64,000 nucleotides of DNA, taken from NCBI RefSeq assembly GCF_030272615.1, contig NC_081406.1:473802900-473866899 (forward strand). Direction: 5' to 3'. The position numbers and the translations under genes were made by a program. This DNA is from Cryptomeria japonica (Eukaryota; Streptophyta; Pinopsida; Cupressales; Cupressaceae). Below, one piece after another: positions 1-11,500 of the stretch. Numbering within the stretch: the stretch's first letter is position 1; every line of letters begins with the position of its first letter. The notes under the pieces were generated by a model. The model saw only the letters and a program-made list of their open reading frames with translations, had not been told where the DNA came from and made no database searches.

Positions 1-1098
1 GTAGGCAAAGAAGAAGCCAAACAAATTATGGAACATTTTCATGGTAGATTTGGAACCAGTCACGGAGGTAGTTTGGCTACAACACATCAGATTGCCCGGG
101 CAGGATATTATTGGCCCACACTGTTTAAGGATGCATACCAACATGTGAAGGCATGTCACACGTGTCAGACAGCCGCTGTTTGAGAAAAGAATCCTGCTAT
201 GCCACTTCAGCCAGTCATTGAAGTAAGGCCATTTGCCCAATGGGGGTTGGATTTTATTGGAGCAATCAACCTCCCTTCTTTAGCCCAACACAAATACATC
301 CTTGCTGCCACACACTATTGCACCAGGTGGTCTGAAGCCCAAGCCCTCAAACTGTGTACCTCTGATGTAGTAATCAAATTTCTCGAAGAGAACGTTATTA
401 CAAGATTTGGATGTCCACACGCCTTGGTGTGCGGCAATGGCCCTGCATTCTCATCATTAAAGTTTTCTAATTGGGCCTTCGAGTATGGAATCACATTGAA
501 ATTCTCCTTGAATTACTATCCCCAGGGAAATGGGTTGGCAGAATCAACAAATAAGAATCTGTTGAGTGCTATCAAGAAGCTGTTGGACAAGAATCCCAAG
601 GACTGGCATACACAGCTAAGGTTTGCTCTTTGGGCAGACAGGACACGAGTGAAGAATTCCTTAGGAACATCCCCCTATCATCTAGTCTATGGACAAGATC
701 CAGTGTTTCCCGTCCAACTGAGAATCCCGACTTTGCAGTTCCTGGAAGAATATTTGGATGGTGAGGATGGGGTTCAGACACGTCTCTCACAGTTACTACA
801 CCTTGAGGAGAGGAGGGATCAAGCATTAGACAACTTTACAAAACATCAAGGAGTGGTCAAACGGTGGTTTGACAAACAGGCCAAGGTCAAATGTTTCTGG
901 ATTTCCGACCTGGTTTTGTATTGGGATACGACCCATGAAAGAAGAGGTGATCATGACAAGTTCGACAGGCTGTGGATGGGTCCTTATCAGATTTCCGAGA
1001 TCCTCGGGGACAATGCAGTTAGATTAAAGGCTTTGACAGGAGAGGACGTCCCATTGCCCGTCAATGGACAGTTCCTCAAGCATTATTTCCAATCATAG
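1..1098 (+). pseudogene. Ty3/gypsy integrase (3' end of pol), broken
   Basis: One frame is open from base 1 to the stop at 1096-1098 except for TGA at 181-183, probably a decayed CGA. It begins with the histidine/cysteine zinc-binding region (GYYWPT, then CHTCQ near 156-176). The integrase core follows, with WGLDFIGAI carrying the first catalytic Asp and PQGNGLAE carrying the Glu. At the second Asp position the motif reads VCGNGPAF: codon 433-435 is GGC (Gly), exactly 35 residues before the Glu, so the D,D35E triad is broken. The C-terminal tail (FDRLWMGPYQI) is typical of plant gypsy integrases. Reverse transcriptase and RNase H would lie left of the window. Function of the family: insertion of retrotransposon cDNA. 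This copy cannot be active. Confidence 0.93.
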
Positions 1099-1849
1099 GC
1101 CTTCCTATGAGGCCTTCTTTGTACCATATTAGTTTAGGGTTTTGGGTTCTCTCCTTTTGGTGTGTTTTGCTTGCTTTTGCTTTGGTTTTGGTTTGCGGCT
1201 TTCGGTGCCGGTTTTCCTCGAGCTTGTCCGCTCGTGTGGTTTTGCTTAGGTCTAGGGTTTTTGGGTGGCCTTAAAGTATTCGGAGTCTTCGTTTGTTGGT
1301 GGGGTGGTGATGTTATTTGGCCTATCTTTTCCACAGTACCTGGACCTCTGTTCTGAGCCATTCAGATCTTTTAGGAGAAGTTATGGTTGGTGAAAACTTT
1401 ACATCTTGCTTTAGCGCCACTGGAATCTCCAAACCTATAGTAGGCTTCACTGCTTACAAGCCAAAGGAATTGACGGGAACAAAATGAAATACCAAAAGAG
1501 AAAGAAAGAAAGATGAAAAATAAAAAGAAATATCAAAATATTGGCTTTGGGAATGTGCGGATAACTCCACCGGGGCTATGGACACCTAGCCGATAGTGGA
1601 GCTATGTTCGTGGAATTCCAGAGACAACCTCGTCGGGGCTATGGATGCCTGACTGGCAACAAGGCAATGTCCCGAATGCTTTTGAAGTACAGATACCACT
1701 AGCCTGCCATAACTGATTCTTAAGAGTTTTTGATGATCTCCTGGAACAAAGTTGGTATCCATGCACTTGAATTTTACTCTGGGTTCAATCCTGAAGTGTT
1801 TCTCAACACTTGAAGTGTTTTTCAACACTTCACCCGTGTAGTCGCCAGA
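1099..1849 (+). other. Noncoding tail between integrase and 3' LTR
   Basis: No convincing coding region is visible; the short open frames here on both strands are low-complexity T/G-rich or K/R-rich reads. The stretch includes an A/G-rich run near 1490-1535 and the paired motif described separately at 1565-1675. It ends in TAGTCGCCAGA directly before the presumed LTR start. A canonical polypurine tract is not obvious right before the LTR. Confidence 0.6.
1565..1675 (+). repeat. Paired CGGGGCTATGGA motif, conserved in a second element
   Basis: Two direct copies of CGGGGCTATGGA occur about 62 bases apart (near 1571 and 1633), each followed by a CCTRRCYGRY-like stretch. A homologous block of almost the same length lies at 63,481-63,592 on the minus strand, also shortly upstream of an LTR-like start. 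Position and conservation suggest a functional noncoding element of the retrotransposon RNA (for example for packaging or plus-strand priming), which is inference. Confidence 0.6.
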
Positions 1850-2571
1850 TGTTGTGACCTAATCACACATCACCCCATCCCAGATAGGGGGCCCCTAGCT
1901 TTTAGCGCTTTTTGGTCGTTTGGTCTTGTTTTTTTGTGTGTTTCGGTGGCAATCTCTTCAATCTCTCCGCTTTGTAGATGTTCGGAAGTCAGTTGGGTTT
2001 ATTTTGCTTCTCTGTCGGGCGAATTTTATGAAATCTAGGGCCCATTTTATCCTTTTTTAGGGTTTCTGCCTTTTGTCCTAGATTTTAGGGGTTCTTGTGA
2101 GGGTTTCGGGAAAACTGAGCATGCCACTGGAATCAGGACCCTTCAAGGGACCTCCTAGTAAAATCTGAGCCCAAACGGAGCAACTTTCTATTTTTAGAAA
2201 GTCCATATTTTTTAGGGATTTTTCTGTCCCAGAATGTCGTCATTTTGCCAAAAATCAAACTTACTATTTACAAGAATTTCTATTTTTAGTAAGTTTCTAT
2301 TTATAGTAAGTCATTCCTGCACCCTCTCTAGGGGTCTAACGTTGACACCTGGAAAGTTTCTATTTTTGGAAAGTCAGTACTGGCAGGGTCAGTCAGCCAA
2401 GGCGACAAGGATCAGAAATTCACAGACATTTCTAATTCCGGAAAGTCAGACAACAGACAAAGAAAGCCAAAAATGGGTCAAGTGCTGGAAATCCATGCCT
2501 AAAATGGAAAGCTCGGAAAAACACTTCAAAATTACAGGAGGTCAAAATATTCAAGTCTGGGAGATTAAATG

Positions 2572-3620
2572 AAGGAAAAATCCGTGAATCCATGGCCAAA
2601 GAGAAAATGCGCCCAAGTATGGACTACGGTGCCAAAATGGAGAAGCCAAGTAGAGAAGAAAAAATCCGTGAATCCATGGCTAGAGAGAAAATGCGCCCAA
2701 GTATGGACTGGGGCGCCAAATTGGAGAAGCCGAGAGAAGGAAAAATCCGTGAATCCATGGCCAGAGAGAAATTGCGCCCTAGTATGGGCTGGGGCGCCAA
2801 AATGGAGAAGCCAAGGAGAGAAGGAAAAATCCGTGAATCCATGGCCAGAGAGAAAATGCGCCCAAGTATGGACTGGGGCGCCAAAATGGGAGAAGCAAGG
2901 AGAGAAGGAAATTTCCATGAATCCTCCTCCTAGTCAAAATTGCGTCCAGGTATGAGCTTGGGCACCAAAATGAAGATCCCAGGGATTCACAAAGAATTCC
3001 ACGAATCCCTCTCCAGGTGAAAATTCCGCCCAAGTAAGGTGGAGGGCGGCAAAATAGGATGTCCAAGGATAACGAAGAAAAGATAAAATTCCTTGGCCAA
3101 GTGTGATTTACGCTAGGACATACAGTTGGGCGCTAAACAGAGGAAGTCAGGGATGGATGGATGAAATGCATGAATCCTTCACAAGCAAAAATGCGCCCAA
3201 GTCTGGAGTCAGGCGCTAAAATGAGATTCCCAAGGAGAGATGGGAAAATCCACGAATCCATGGCACAAGCAAAAATGCGCCCAAGTCTGGAGTCAGGCGT
3301 TGAAATGGAGAACCCAAGGAGAGGAGGAAAAATCCATGAATCCTTCTCCTAAGCAAAAATGAGCCCAAGTCTGGAGTCAGCCGCCAAAATGAGATTCCCA
3401 AGGAGAGGTGGAAAATCCATGAATCCATGGCTGGAGGAGAATTGTGCCCAAGTAAGGTGGAGGTCACCAAAGCAGGGTTTCCAAGGACAACAAAGAAAAG
3501 ATGAAATTCCTTTGCCAAGTGTGATTTGCGCCCAAGGATGCAGTCAGGCACTGAACAGAGGAGGTCAGGGACAGAAGGAAAAACCATGAATCCTTCGCGT
3601 GGTGAAAATTCCGCCTAAGC
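2572..3620 (+). repeat. 84-bp tandem array in U3
   Basis: A unit containing AATCCRTGAATCC, GAAAATGCGCCCAAGT and GGCGCCAAAATGGAGAA repeats with a period of about 84 bp (unit starts near 2581, 2665, 2746, 2830, 2914 and 2998), then more loosely to about 3620. Because 84 is a multiple of three, the array stays open in several frames on both strands; these open frames are artefacts, not genes. Confidence 0.85.
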
Positions 3621-4814
3621 TAAAAAAAATTGAAATTTTGCCTAAGGCATGGAATCCAAGGAGTCAAGGAGGAATAAAAAGCAAAATTCCCCTTGGGCAA
3701 ATTTTTTGAATTTGCTATTTTTAGACACCGAATCTCGCCGGAATGAGGAAATTGTTATAGATTCGGAATCGTGGCAGAATTCTCCATCCAATGAACCTGG
3801 CTCCTAAATTTTAGGAGGATCCCTAAAAATAGGGATGTTGAAAAGAAGACATGGACAATTCACAAAACAATGAATTCCTTCCTCGAGGAATTCCCGCCCC
3901 GACCTTGTGGAGGGTGCCAAAATGAACAATGCACAAAGAGATGAATTCCTTCATCGGGGAAGAATTGCACCCAAGAAGAAGAAATTCTAGGAAAGGTGAA
4001 AATTTGACTAAGTGTTTGAAATTTCTTCCTTCAGGACATAGTTCTTGGAAATCATGAAAATTGGCTAAGGTGTGAAGAATTTCCTTCCTCAGGGTAAGGA
4101 ACAAATTTCTTTCCAAAGGAGAATTCCTCCACAACAAGAAATCACACCCAAGGATGAATTGAAGATAAAATTTCTAAGGCAAGGAAGGAATCATGGATGA
4201 ACTAAACAAGAAATTTCCCCCCCAGGAAAAAAAATGATAAATCCATTCTCGGGCATCGAATCACATCCAAATTTCAAAAGTTTTATAGATTTGGATTCGT
4301 AGGAGAATTCTCTTCCTCCTAGACTTGAAACCCTAATTTGTGCAAAATTCCTAAAAAATAGGAGATGTTGAAAAATCATTGAAAATCTTTTCTAGAGCAA
4401 GGTAAGTTCAAAAACTTCAAGAAAATACTTCCAGAGTCGGAGATTCTCCCCCTTGAAGTTTTCTCTCCAGGGTTTTTTCCACCAAGTGGCAGCCAAGTTA
4501 ACAGATGCTGAATTAATGAAGCATTTGTTTGCATGCAGCCGTCATATTTATGGCATTATGACAGATTCTTCGTGCATGTCACCATCACTAGGAGAATGAT
4601 GGGCATTTATGATGGTGTCGGTTATATTCTGAGCATAATCAACATCATGGGGCACGTTTAATTTGCTAGTGGGCACTATTTTAGGCTCTTTAAATTGATT
4701 GTACATGGGCATAATGGGTTATTAATTGCCGATTCCCACCTTGTTGCACCTTGAGTGGGGAATCTTTAGGGCAAACGCTAATTAGGGTTTTGCATGTAAT
4801 CATGGGTTGAGGCC

Positions 4815-4822
4815 TATATAAG
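4815..4822 (+). promoter_or_regulatory. TATA box of LTR-A
   Basis: TATATAAG within GGCCTATATAAGGGGG. It sits about 800 bases before the LTR end, the same spacing as in the LTR at 12557-13555, so transcription should start roughly 30 bases downstream (near 4850). Confidence 0.7.
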
Positions 4823-5619
4823 GGGGTAAACCCCTCATTTGTAAAGAGGAGAGACTATCGTCAGAGATTGTTGCTAAGAGTTTTTGAAGCAAACACTTAA
4901 TACATTGTTCAATTGTTGGTGTGTCCTTGTGTTGTTTCGGAGCTCGCATGGTCTCATTCTCTTCATAGATTAGATTTGCTTTCATGTTGTTAGACGAATT
5001 GGATTTGATAGGATCGCTTGTTGCAAAAGTCGTGCTCATACTTTTGGTGTGCAGCTGATTGTTTCATACCGTGCAAAGTTAGCCTGAGCCTCCATTATAT
5101 GTGTATGTTTAACTTCGATTATTAGAAGAGATTGTTCGATTTGATGGTTTCTCTTGATGATTTGAAAATCTTTAACACACCCTTTGAAGATTGCACCGCC
5201 TTCATGTAGTTGTGCGTTGCTGGCAAAGCGAAGCGTGGTTGGATTTTGCGCAAGTTATCCCGTCTCCTTGTTCATAGGATTAGATTACTTTTAGTCTAGT
5301 TCTCCTCTGCCCTATTCCTATTTACTTTCCGCATAATTCAAAATCCAAAAGATCCAAATCTAGAGCTTTCATTGCAAATCATCCGTATAAAAATCATTGA
5401 GCTTGCATAAGTTTTCTTCAACATACGTAAGGCCCCCTTTGGTTATCAGCAAACCCATCAAACAATTGAGTCACATCCACGCACTGAAGGAACCTTGGAA
5501 ATTAGCCGTTTGAACTTTAAGTAATCCTAGCATACAGACTAATCTTGATCAAGAGAGGATAAGGTGACCGTTGGTGACTTTATTTTGTGTTAGACGTGGT
5601 CATAAAAGACATGTCAACA

Positions 5620-5897
5620 AGCCCTCTTCCACCCTCTGCGAGTGGGCATGGTGGATGTCATGGAAGAAATTCCATGATGTACTTGTGTTTTCCACCCTCT
5701 ACGAGTAGGTATGGTGGACCCACCCTCTGCGAGTAGGCATGGTGGGTGTTATGATTTAGCACTTGTGCTTGTTCACCCTTTGGGAGCAGCTATGGTGAAC
5801 GTCATCCATGGGAGTAGCCATGGTGGTTGTATTCATTTGCATGGGAGCAGCTATGTATCTCGGATCTTGAGAAGGTCTCCTCCCTAGCTAAGAGGAG
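5620..5897 (+). mobile_element. Clipped copia internal 3' end with short tandem repeats
   Basis: This noncoding remnant has a loose tandem series built on CACCCTCTRCGAGTRGGCAT and GGGAGYAGCYATGGT, ending in the purine run CTAAGAGGAG, a plausible polypurine tract for the LTR that follows. Its left side stops abruptly at the end of LTR-A, which suggests the copia was split by that gypsy insertion and its body lies outside the window. Confidence 0.6.
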
Positions 5898-6673
5898 TGT
5901 TGATGTATGTAGCTAGTTCGGAGCCCTTCTAGGGCCGACCTAGCTCACCTAGCGTGTATGTGGCCCTACCGGCCTTAGAAGGCATAAATGGTTCCTTGTG
6001 TTAGCCGGGCCTTAAGTGGGCGATACATGTAACTTGTGATGTAACTTGTATTTAATCATGACCTATCCTTCTTGGCGTCTAAATTGTAATGCCGAACTAA
6101 GGTAAATTGGAAGGCAAGAGTCTCATATATATGTAATGTCAACCTCATTGTAATGACACACCTTCAGTGATTACATTCCTATCATTCAGCGAATTACTTC
6201 AGAGAGCAGCGAATTATCTCCTAAGTCAGCGATCATCATTGAGAGCACAACGAACACCATTTAAAGGACAGCAAACATTATCTTGAAGACAACGAACATC
6301 ACTGAGTGACTGCGAATTGGTTTCAAGTGGCCGTGATCATCATTTGAAGGGCAGCGAACATCATAGAAGACAAAAAACTCCATCCTTAAGACTGCAAATA
6401 TACTTGTGACAACAAACCACTCTACTCTCAGAGATGAGTGTATCATTGTGTATGCTGTTCTTTTGTGCATAACTTACTGGTTTTGATTGCTTCAAGTGTT
6501 GAAGCTCATTGTAAAGATTCATGTAATTATTGCTTAATAAGATCTAAGAATTGTTGCTAGGTTTTTCACGTCCTAGAGGGAGGTTTTCCCAGGGTATATT
6601 GGTGTTTATTGTGCACATTGATTTGGTTTTGTTATTTTTGATTATTTTGCTACAGTCTGATACAAAATTAACA
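5898..6673 (+). mobile_element. Copia-type 3' LTR
   Basis: Boundaries are TGTTGATG at 5898 and AAATTAACA at 6673 (776 bp). It is preceded by a polypurine tract, contains a TATA-like TCATATATATG near 6126, and has a GT-rich region near the end. No open gene. No matching 5' LTR is present in the window, so a TSD cannot be checked. Confidence 0.65.
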
Positions 6674-8502
6674 GTCGCTAGGCATCAATTAAAACAGTAA
6701 GGTCGATTCGATGAAGTTTGCTTGTCCTCAAAACATAAGTTGCCTTTTTACACTTTCGCCACTATTCACCAAATTTTTTCCCCTTAAATGGCTAAGCAAT
6801 TAAGTTAAAATGAGGGGTTTTGACAAAGTTCACTTGTTTCAATTATAATAAAAGGCACACATTTACATTTTTGCCTTCATTCGCCGAATAAGGCATCGAA
6901 TATTTGAACTCCAAATGCGAGATGGGCATCAAATTTGGCTAAGCCCTTATAACATAAAACGATGATAAGCCTCTTCGCATTTTCACTTAAAATTGCTGAA
7001 GTTTCGCCGAAACAGGTCAAGCAAAGTCGTAGCCTCCCAAAGGTTTCGAATAAATTTCTTTTTCATTTCGCCTTCAAACCTCAAAGTTGAGCCAAAGTAA
7101 GTGGCATGGGTTGATTTAAGTTAAGGCACATTTTTTTTATTTCGTGCCTTTAAATGCGTAAGTTATGTCGAGCAAGCTAAGTGAGAATAACATTGACTTT
7201 GGGGGTTCGAACATAAAGCATTTTATTGCTTCCCAAATCGTCGAATTTTTGCCGATGCAAGGAGTCAATTGTAGAAGAAGTTTGTAAGGCTAAATATCTC
7301 CTTCATTTGCCTCCCAAAAGGCCGAAATAGGGAGCACCTCACATAAGCATTGCGTTTTACCTTCCAGAAGCCCAAAAGGAGCCGACGTAAGGGAGGGAGC
7401 CGATCTAAAGTAAAGTCACCACATGGTAAAAGGGAAGTGAATCGTTTCTTTTTCGCCTTAATTCGCCAAACAAAGGCTGAAGTTTTGCCATGTATAGGTA
7501 GGCGGGCGAAGTTTTAAAGTTGAATCACTTCGTTCCTTTTCATAATATCGCCTTCATTCACTAAAAGCACCCCGAGCTTGGTAAGGAATGATAAGAGAAA
7601 ATGGGGGGGGGGGATCAATGTAAATGAAGGATTGAATGGTATGTAGCAAGATGTTTTTCTTTCCCACCTCTTCATAGCACTAATAAAACACTGTGATAGG
7701 GTTGAATGCCTGATGGTGTCGAACTAAGTATTTGTTGTGCCAAAGCAAAAACATTCAATTACGAGGAGAGGAAGGGAGACGTTTTGGAATCCTTGTCCTA
7801 CCAATTGCCATTGATCAACTCCAGAACCAGAGGGCCTCAGAACTCTTTGTGATTTAGGCATCTTGTTCGATTTCAGGTATGTACTTATAACATGCTCATG
7901 AATGTGGAAGTGTTGATAAAATGCTACATCTAAGATACTAGGGTTAACAAGATTGGCACCAAAGATTTGCATATTTTAAAAGTTTCAACCCTAGGCCGCT
8001 TCAAACACTACAAACACTCTCAAAGCAAAATCAAACTTTGTAAAGACCCAACTTGGTAGGAATTTTGGGATTTGTAGCTAGAATGAAAAGCTCCGAAATA
8101 TTGCTCAAATAGACTTGTAAATGTTGGATTTTTCCCCATCCTTTGGTAAAACGAGTCTAGGACCATAAAATGCATCAAATGGAAAAATTTCAAAACATCA
8201 GTCAAAGAGACCTTGAAAATGCCAAAAATCTCCCCACATTTTGATAAAACAAATCTAAAGTATAGAGTGCACAAAGCCAACAAAGTTTTAAATTGAGAAA
8301 CTGCGTCAAAACCAAGGTTCCCAGCCATGCAACAAATTTGGAAAACTGGAACAGCAAGCTACAACATTTTTAAATTTCGCCATCATGCTGTTTTATCGTC
8401 ATTTTGCCAATGATTTTATTGCTAACGTCGTTGTTGGGTACCGCTAACCTCATTTACGCTCTTGAAACCGCCTCGTAATTCGCATCTTGGGGTGTAGGGT
8501 AG
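6674..8502 (+). other. Repeat-rich noncoding stretch, possible old LTR
   Basis: No gene is recognised. From about 6700 to 7600 the words TTCGCC, GCCGAA and AAGTAAG recur irregularly in a U3-like composition. A ten-G run preceded by AAGAGAAAATG lies near 7590-7613 and resembles a polypurine tract. A TG...CAACA interval of about 745 bp (about 7619-8364) could be an eroded LTR, possibly the 5' LTR of the element that encodes the unknown protein starting at 8503, but I could not align it to a partner. Minus-strand open frames at 7724-7972 and 8020-8328 have no recognisable motif. Confidence 0.4.
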
Positions 8503-11500
8503 ATGCCTCCCAAGGTGGCTGAGTCCTCTAAGGCACTTGAAGCACTAGGAACATCCCAAACATCTAAGATTGAGAACCCCCGCAAGTTGGAGAAAATGAA
8601 ATTTGAGTATTAGGGGTTGCTGCGAGAATCTAAGGTCCAGAACCAATGGGAGAATGTGGGTGATATAGATTTTGGGCATATTGACGTCTAGTAGAGATAG
8701 TGTATGCCGCAAATGCCCCCACAAGAGACCAAAGAATATGGTGGAGAGTGGAATTGCATAGTCAGTTGGATTCCCGTAAGCCATCTAGAATTATGAGCTT
8801 GTTGTAGAAAGCTCCAAACATTACAAGCTTGATAACTGGGTGGTGTTTGTGAATGGGACAGTGATGGCAGATTTCACTCTTGAGGCCATTGGAGAGGTTT
8901 TTGATATCCCAGTGCACGAGGAGGCGATTGTAGTAACAATGGAGGAGGCTTAGGCCGTATATGATCAGAATCCCACTAAGTGCAAGGGCAAAATGAATGA
9001 CAACTGGTTTAAAGAAAAAATACCCCACAACACCAGGATCCTTAAGAAGGTGTACACGAGTGAATTCAATGAGGAATACGAGGATATGATCACCCTGCTC
9101 AACTGTGTCATGCGATTGCCTCACTCCAATCTGTTTGATGATTGGATGTTTTATTATGCAGAGGTCATTGTAGGGAAAATCAAGTTTGATTGGGCTCAAA
9201 TTATTAGTGATAACATTCATACACAACTAACTCAAATTGCAAAGAAGAGGTACTTCATCATGTCCTCTTATATTGTGTATATGTTTGCACATCCCAAACT
9301 GCCAGGATTAATCTGCCTGGGTGACATTGGAAATGGGCCTAACTAGATAAAAGTATACGATTACGATTGCTACCCTTAGCTTCACTTTTATAACATAAGT
9401 AAGAGGAAGAAAAACAACATAGCCTATGTAGTGGGTCAGTATGAGCACGTAAACGATGCCTTCACCATGCGCATGGGTAAAACAATGCAAGAGGGACTAC
9501 AACAAAGGCTATCTAAGCAGGCAATCACGCTGATATGGAAGAATGGGATGTGGTTTATTCAGTTTCCTCGATTCTCTTATTTGAGAATCTCTGGCTTTGA
9601 AGGCACTCCCTACCGACTCCCCAGGTACCCCACTGATAAGATGGTACTCCTAGAGGTCGCAAGACGGGCACATGTAGCTGGGTAAGTCCTTATGTTGCAA
9701 GGTGTGTGCCCTTGGTCTCCTTGTGTTGTGCAGCGCAACGCTCGGGTTTGAGACATGGCTTAATCGCCTCCTCTGGATTCTATAAGTCTAGTGGTTGTAT
9801 CGGGCATTAACAAGTCGATCTTTTGGTGCAACGACAACCACACTTGTAACAAGTGGTATCAGAGCTTGGTCACCGGTTTAAACCCCTCGCTTGCGCTAGA
9901 GGGGGGGGATTGTTGCAAGGTGTGCGCCCTTGGTCTCCTTGTGTTGTGCAGCGCAGCGCTCAGGTTTGTGACATGGCTTAACCGCCTCGTGTGGATTCTA
10001 TAAGTCTAGTGGTTGTATTGAGCATTAATAGGTCAATCTTTTGGTACAATGACAACCACACTTTTAACACCTTAGAGACAAGAAAATGTCAGGATTCTTC
10101 TTCGCGATGGCGATAGGGAACAATGACGTATACTTCAAAACTCTTGCATAGGCTGAGCCGTCAATTGAAGAGCTGGCATCGTATTGCTTACAAGAGCATT
10201 CGTGCTGAAAAAACTTTGATCCTACATTACTGGGACATAAAACTTATGGCTGCCACTATAAGCATAAAATGAACATAGAGGATTACTGGGCTAGCTGTGC
10301 AGATGATTTCGAGGTTCGTAGGAGGGAGTACTCTAGGCTCAATTTGCATCAAATCAAGACCTTTGAGTATGCCCGAGTCTCAGATCAGCTAGTTGACTAT
10401 GGGGACCGCTTATAACATCAAGCCTATGAAACCATAAAAGATTGCCCCCTGCTCTAATCAACTGGTCTCAGGACTTGGTCACCGACTTGGGAACCATAAT
10501 GGAAGGTCCCAAGAGACATACTGATGCCTAGCTATATCAGTGTATTCAAGAGCTGACCCATGATGACATATAGTTCACTTACAACCTGATGGGAGACCTT
10601 GAGTCTCACTCATCAGGAGAGGACAAAGCATCGAGTGCTGCACAAAAGGAAGGAGAAAAGAAGCCTGCAAAGAAAAGGAAAAAGGCAAAGGCCAGTAAGC
10701 GGTCAAGGGCATCAAAAAGGTCCAGAAAGAGCAAAAGCCAGTCACCTAAAGCTCATGCTCGAAAGAAGTTAACAGTAAGGAGACCATCTGCTGCCACTTC
10801 ACCAGAAGATATCAATACAACAGAGGACGTGACTGAGGTAGAATGCCAACCTACCCCTCCCACGCTACAAGCAGATTCAGCTGTCCCTGAAACAGCAGAC
10901 CAGGAGGAGCCTATCATGCAAGAGGAGGTACAGATCATCAATCTGGATGGGTCCGAGAATCAGATTGAAGAAGGGGAAATCTGACCTGATATAGGATATA
11001 GTAAGGAGGATGCCGAGCAGGAAGAGCAAGAAAAAGAAGGTGATAGAGAGAATGAGAAAGCGGCTGAAAAGAATGAGGGTTGGGATAAGGATAAAGAGGA
11101 TGACAAGGATGAAGACCTCCCTAGAAATGAAGGACAACAGGAGCTTGAGATCCCTCAATAGTTCTTGAGTGAAGTTGGAGAGAACTTAGCCATAGGAAAA
11201 GAGTAGGATGCAGAGGAAAACCAACCCTGATCCCTGAATGATCGACCAAGGATAGAAAATGAATCAGTTGCAGCTTCGGTAGAGAAAAGCAGGGAGTTAG
11301 TTGTCACTTCAAGACAATCCATCCCTCCTACATGGTTACAGGCCCGAGCCCAAAAGAAAGCCACCATAAGGCCACCTATAAGCCTCGAGGACCTATTCTC
11401 TCAAATAGGAGAACCTCTAGTTAAAGAAAAAAAGAAGCCAAGGACCTATTCCAAGGTGACCAAGGATGCTCAGAAGAACCAGATAATACACATTGCTGCT

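Larger units (their letters stand above)
1850..5619 (+). mobile_element. Long 3' LTR of the gypsy element (LTR-A)
   Basis: It starts TGTTGTGACC and ends GTCAACA. U3 (1850 to about 4810) contains repeated TTTCTATTTTTAG motifs near 2190-2370 and the 84-bp array at 2572-3620. A TATA box at 4815-4822 is followed by about 800 bp of R-U5. The end boundary is supported by comparison with the LTR at 12557-13555: both share a landmark around GCACYG...CTGGCAAARC...AGCGTGG (about 5187 and 13143) and the closing TTTTGTGTT...CAACA. The following bases belong to a copia element, so this gypsy element probably inserted into copia. The length (about 3.77 kb) is large for an LTR. Confidence 0.75.

Noticed and set aside
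1134-1361. Lys/Pro/Gln-rich minus-strand and Phe/Gly-rich plus-strand frames
   Set aside because: Low-complexity reads of a T/G-rich noncoding stretch with no motif.
2565-3066. Overlapping open frames on both strands of 75-128 codons
   Set aside because: They exist only because the 84-bp tandem array has a period divisible by three; translations are repeats with no domain.
3161-3589. Further open frames on both strands
   Set aside because: Degenerate continuation of the same array.
5620-5897. CRISPR-like regular repeats
   Set aside because: The repeats are irregular, adjacent and G/T-rich, and belong to a copia 3' interior in a plant genome.
9854-9865. tRNA gene fragment
   Set aside because: TGGTATCAGAGC is the retrotransposon primer binding site complementary to a tRNA end, not a tRNA gene; no tRNA fold is present around it.
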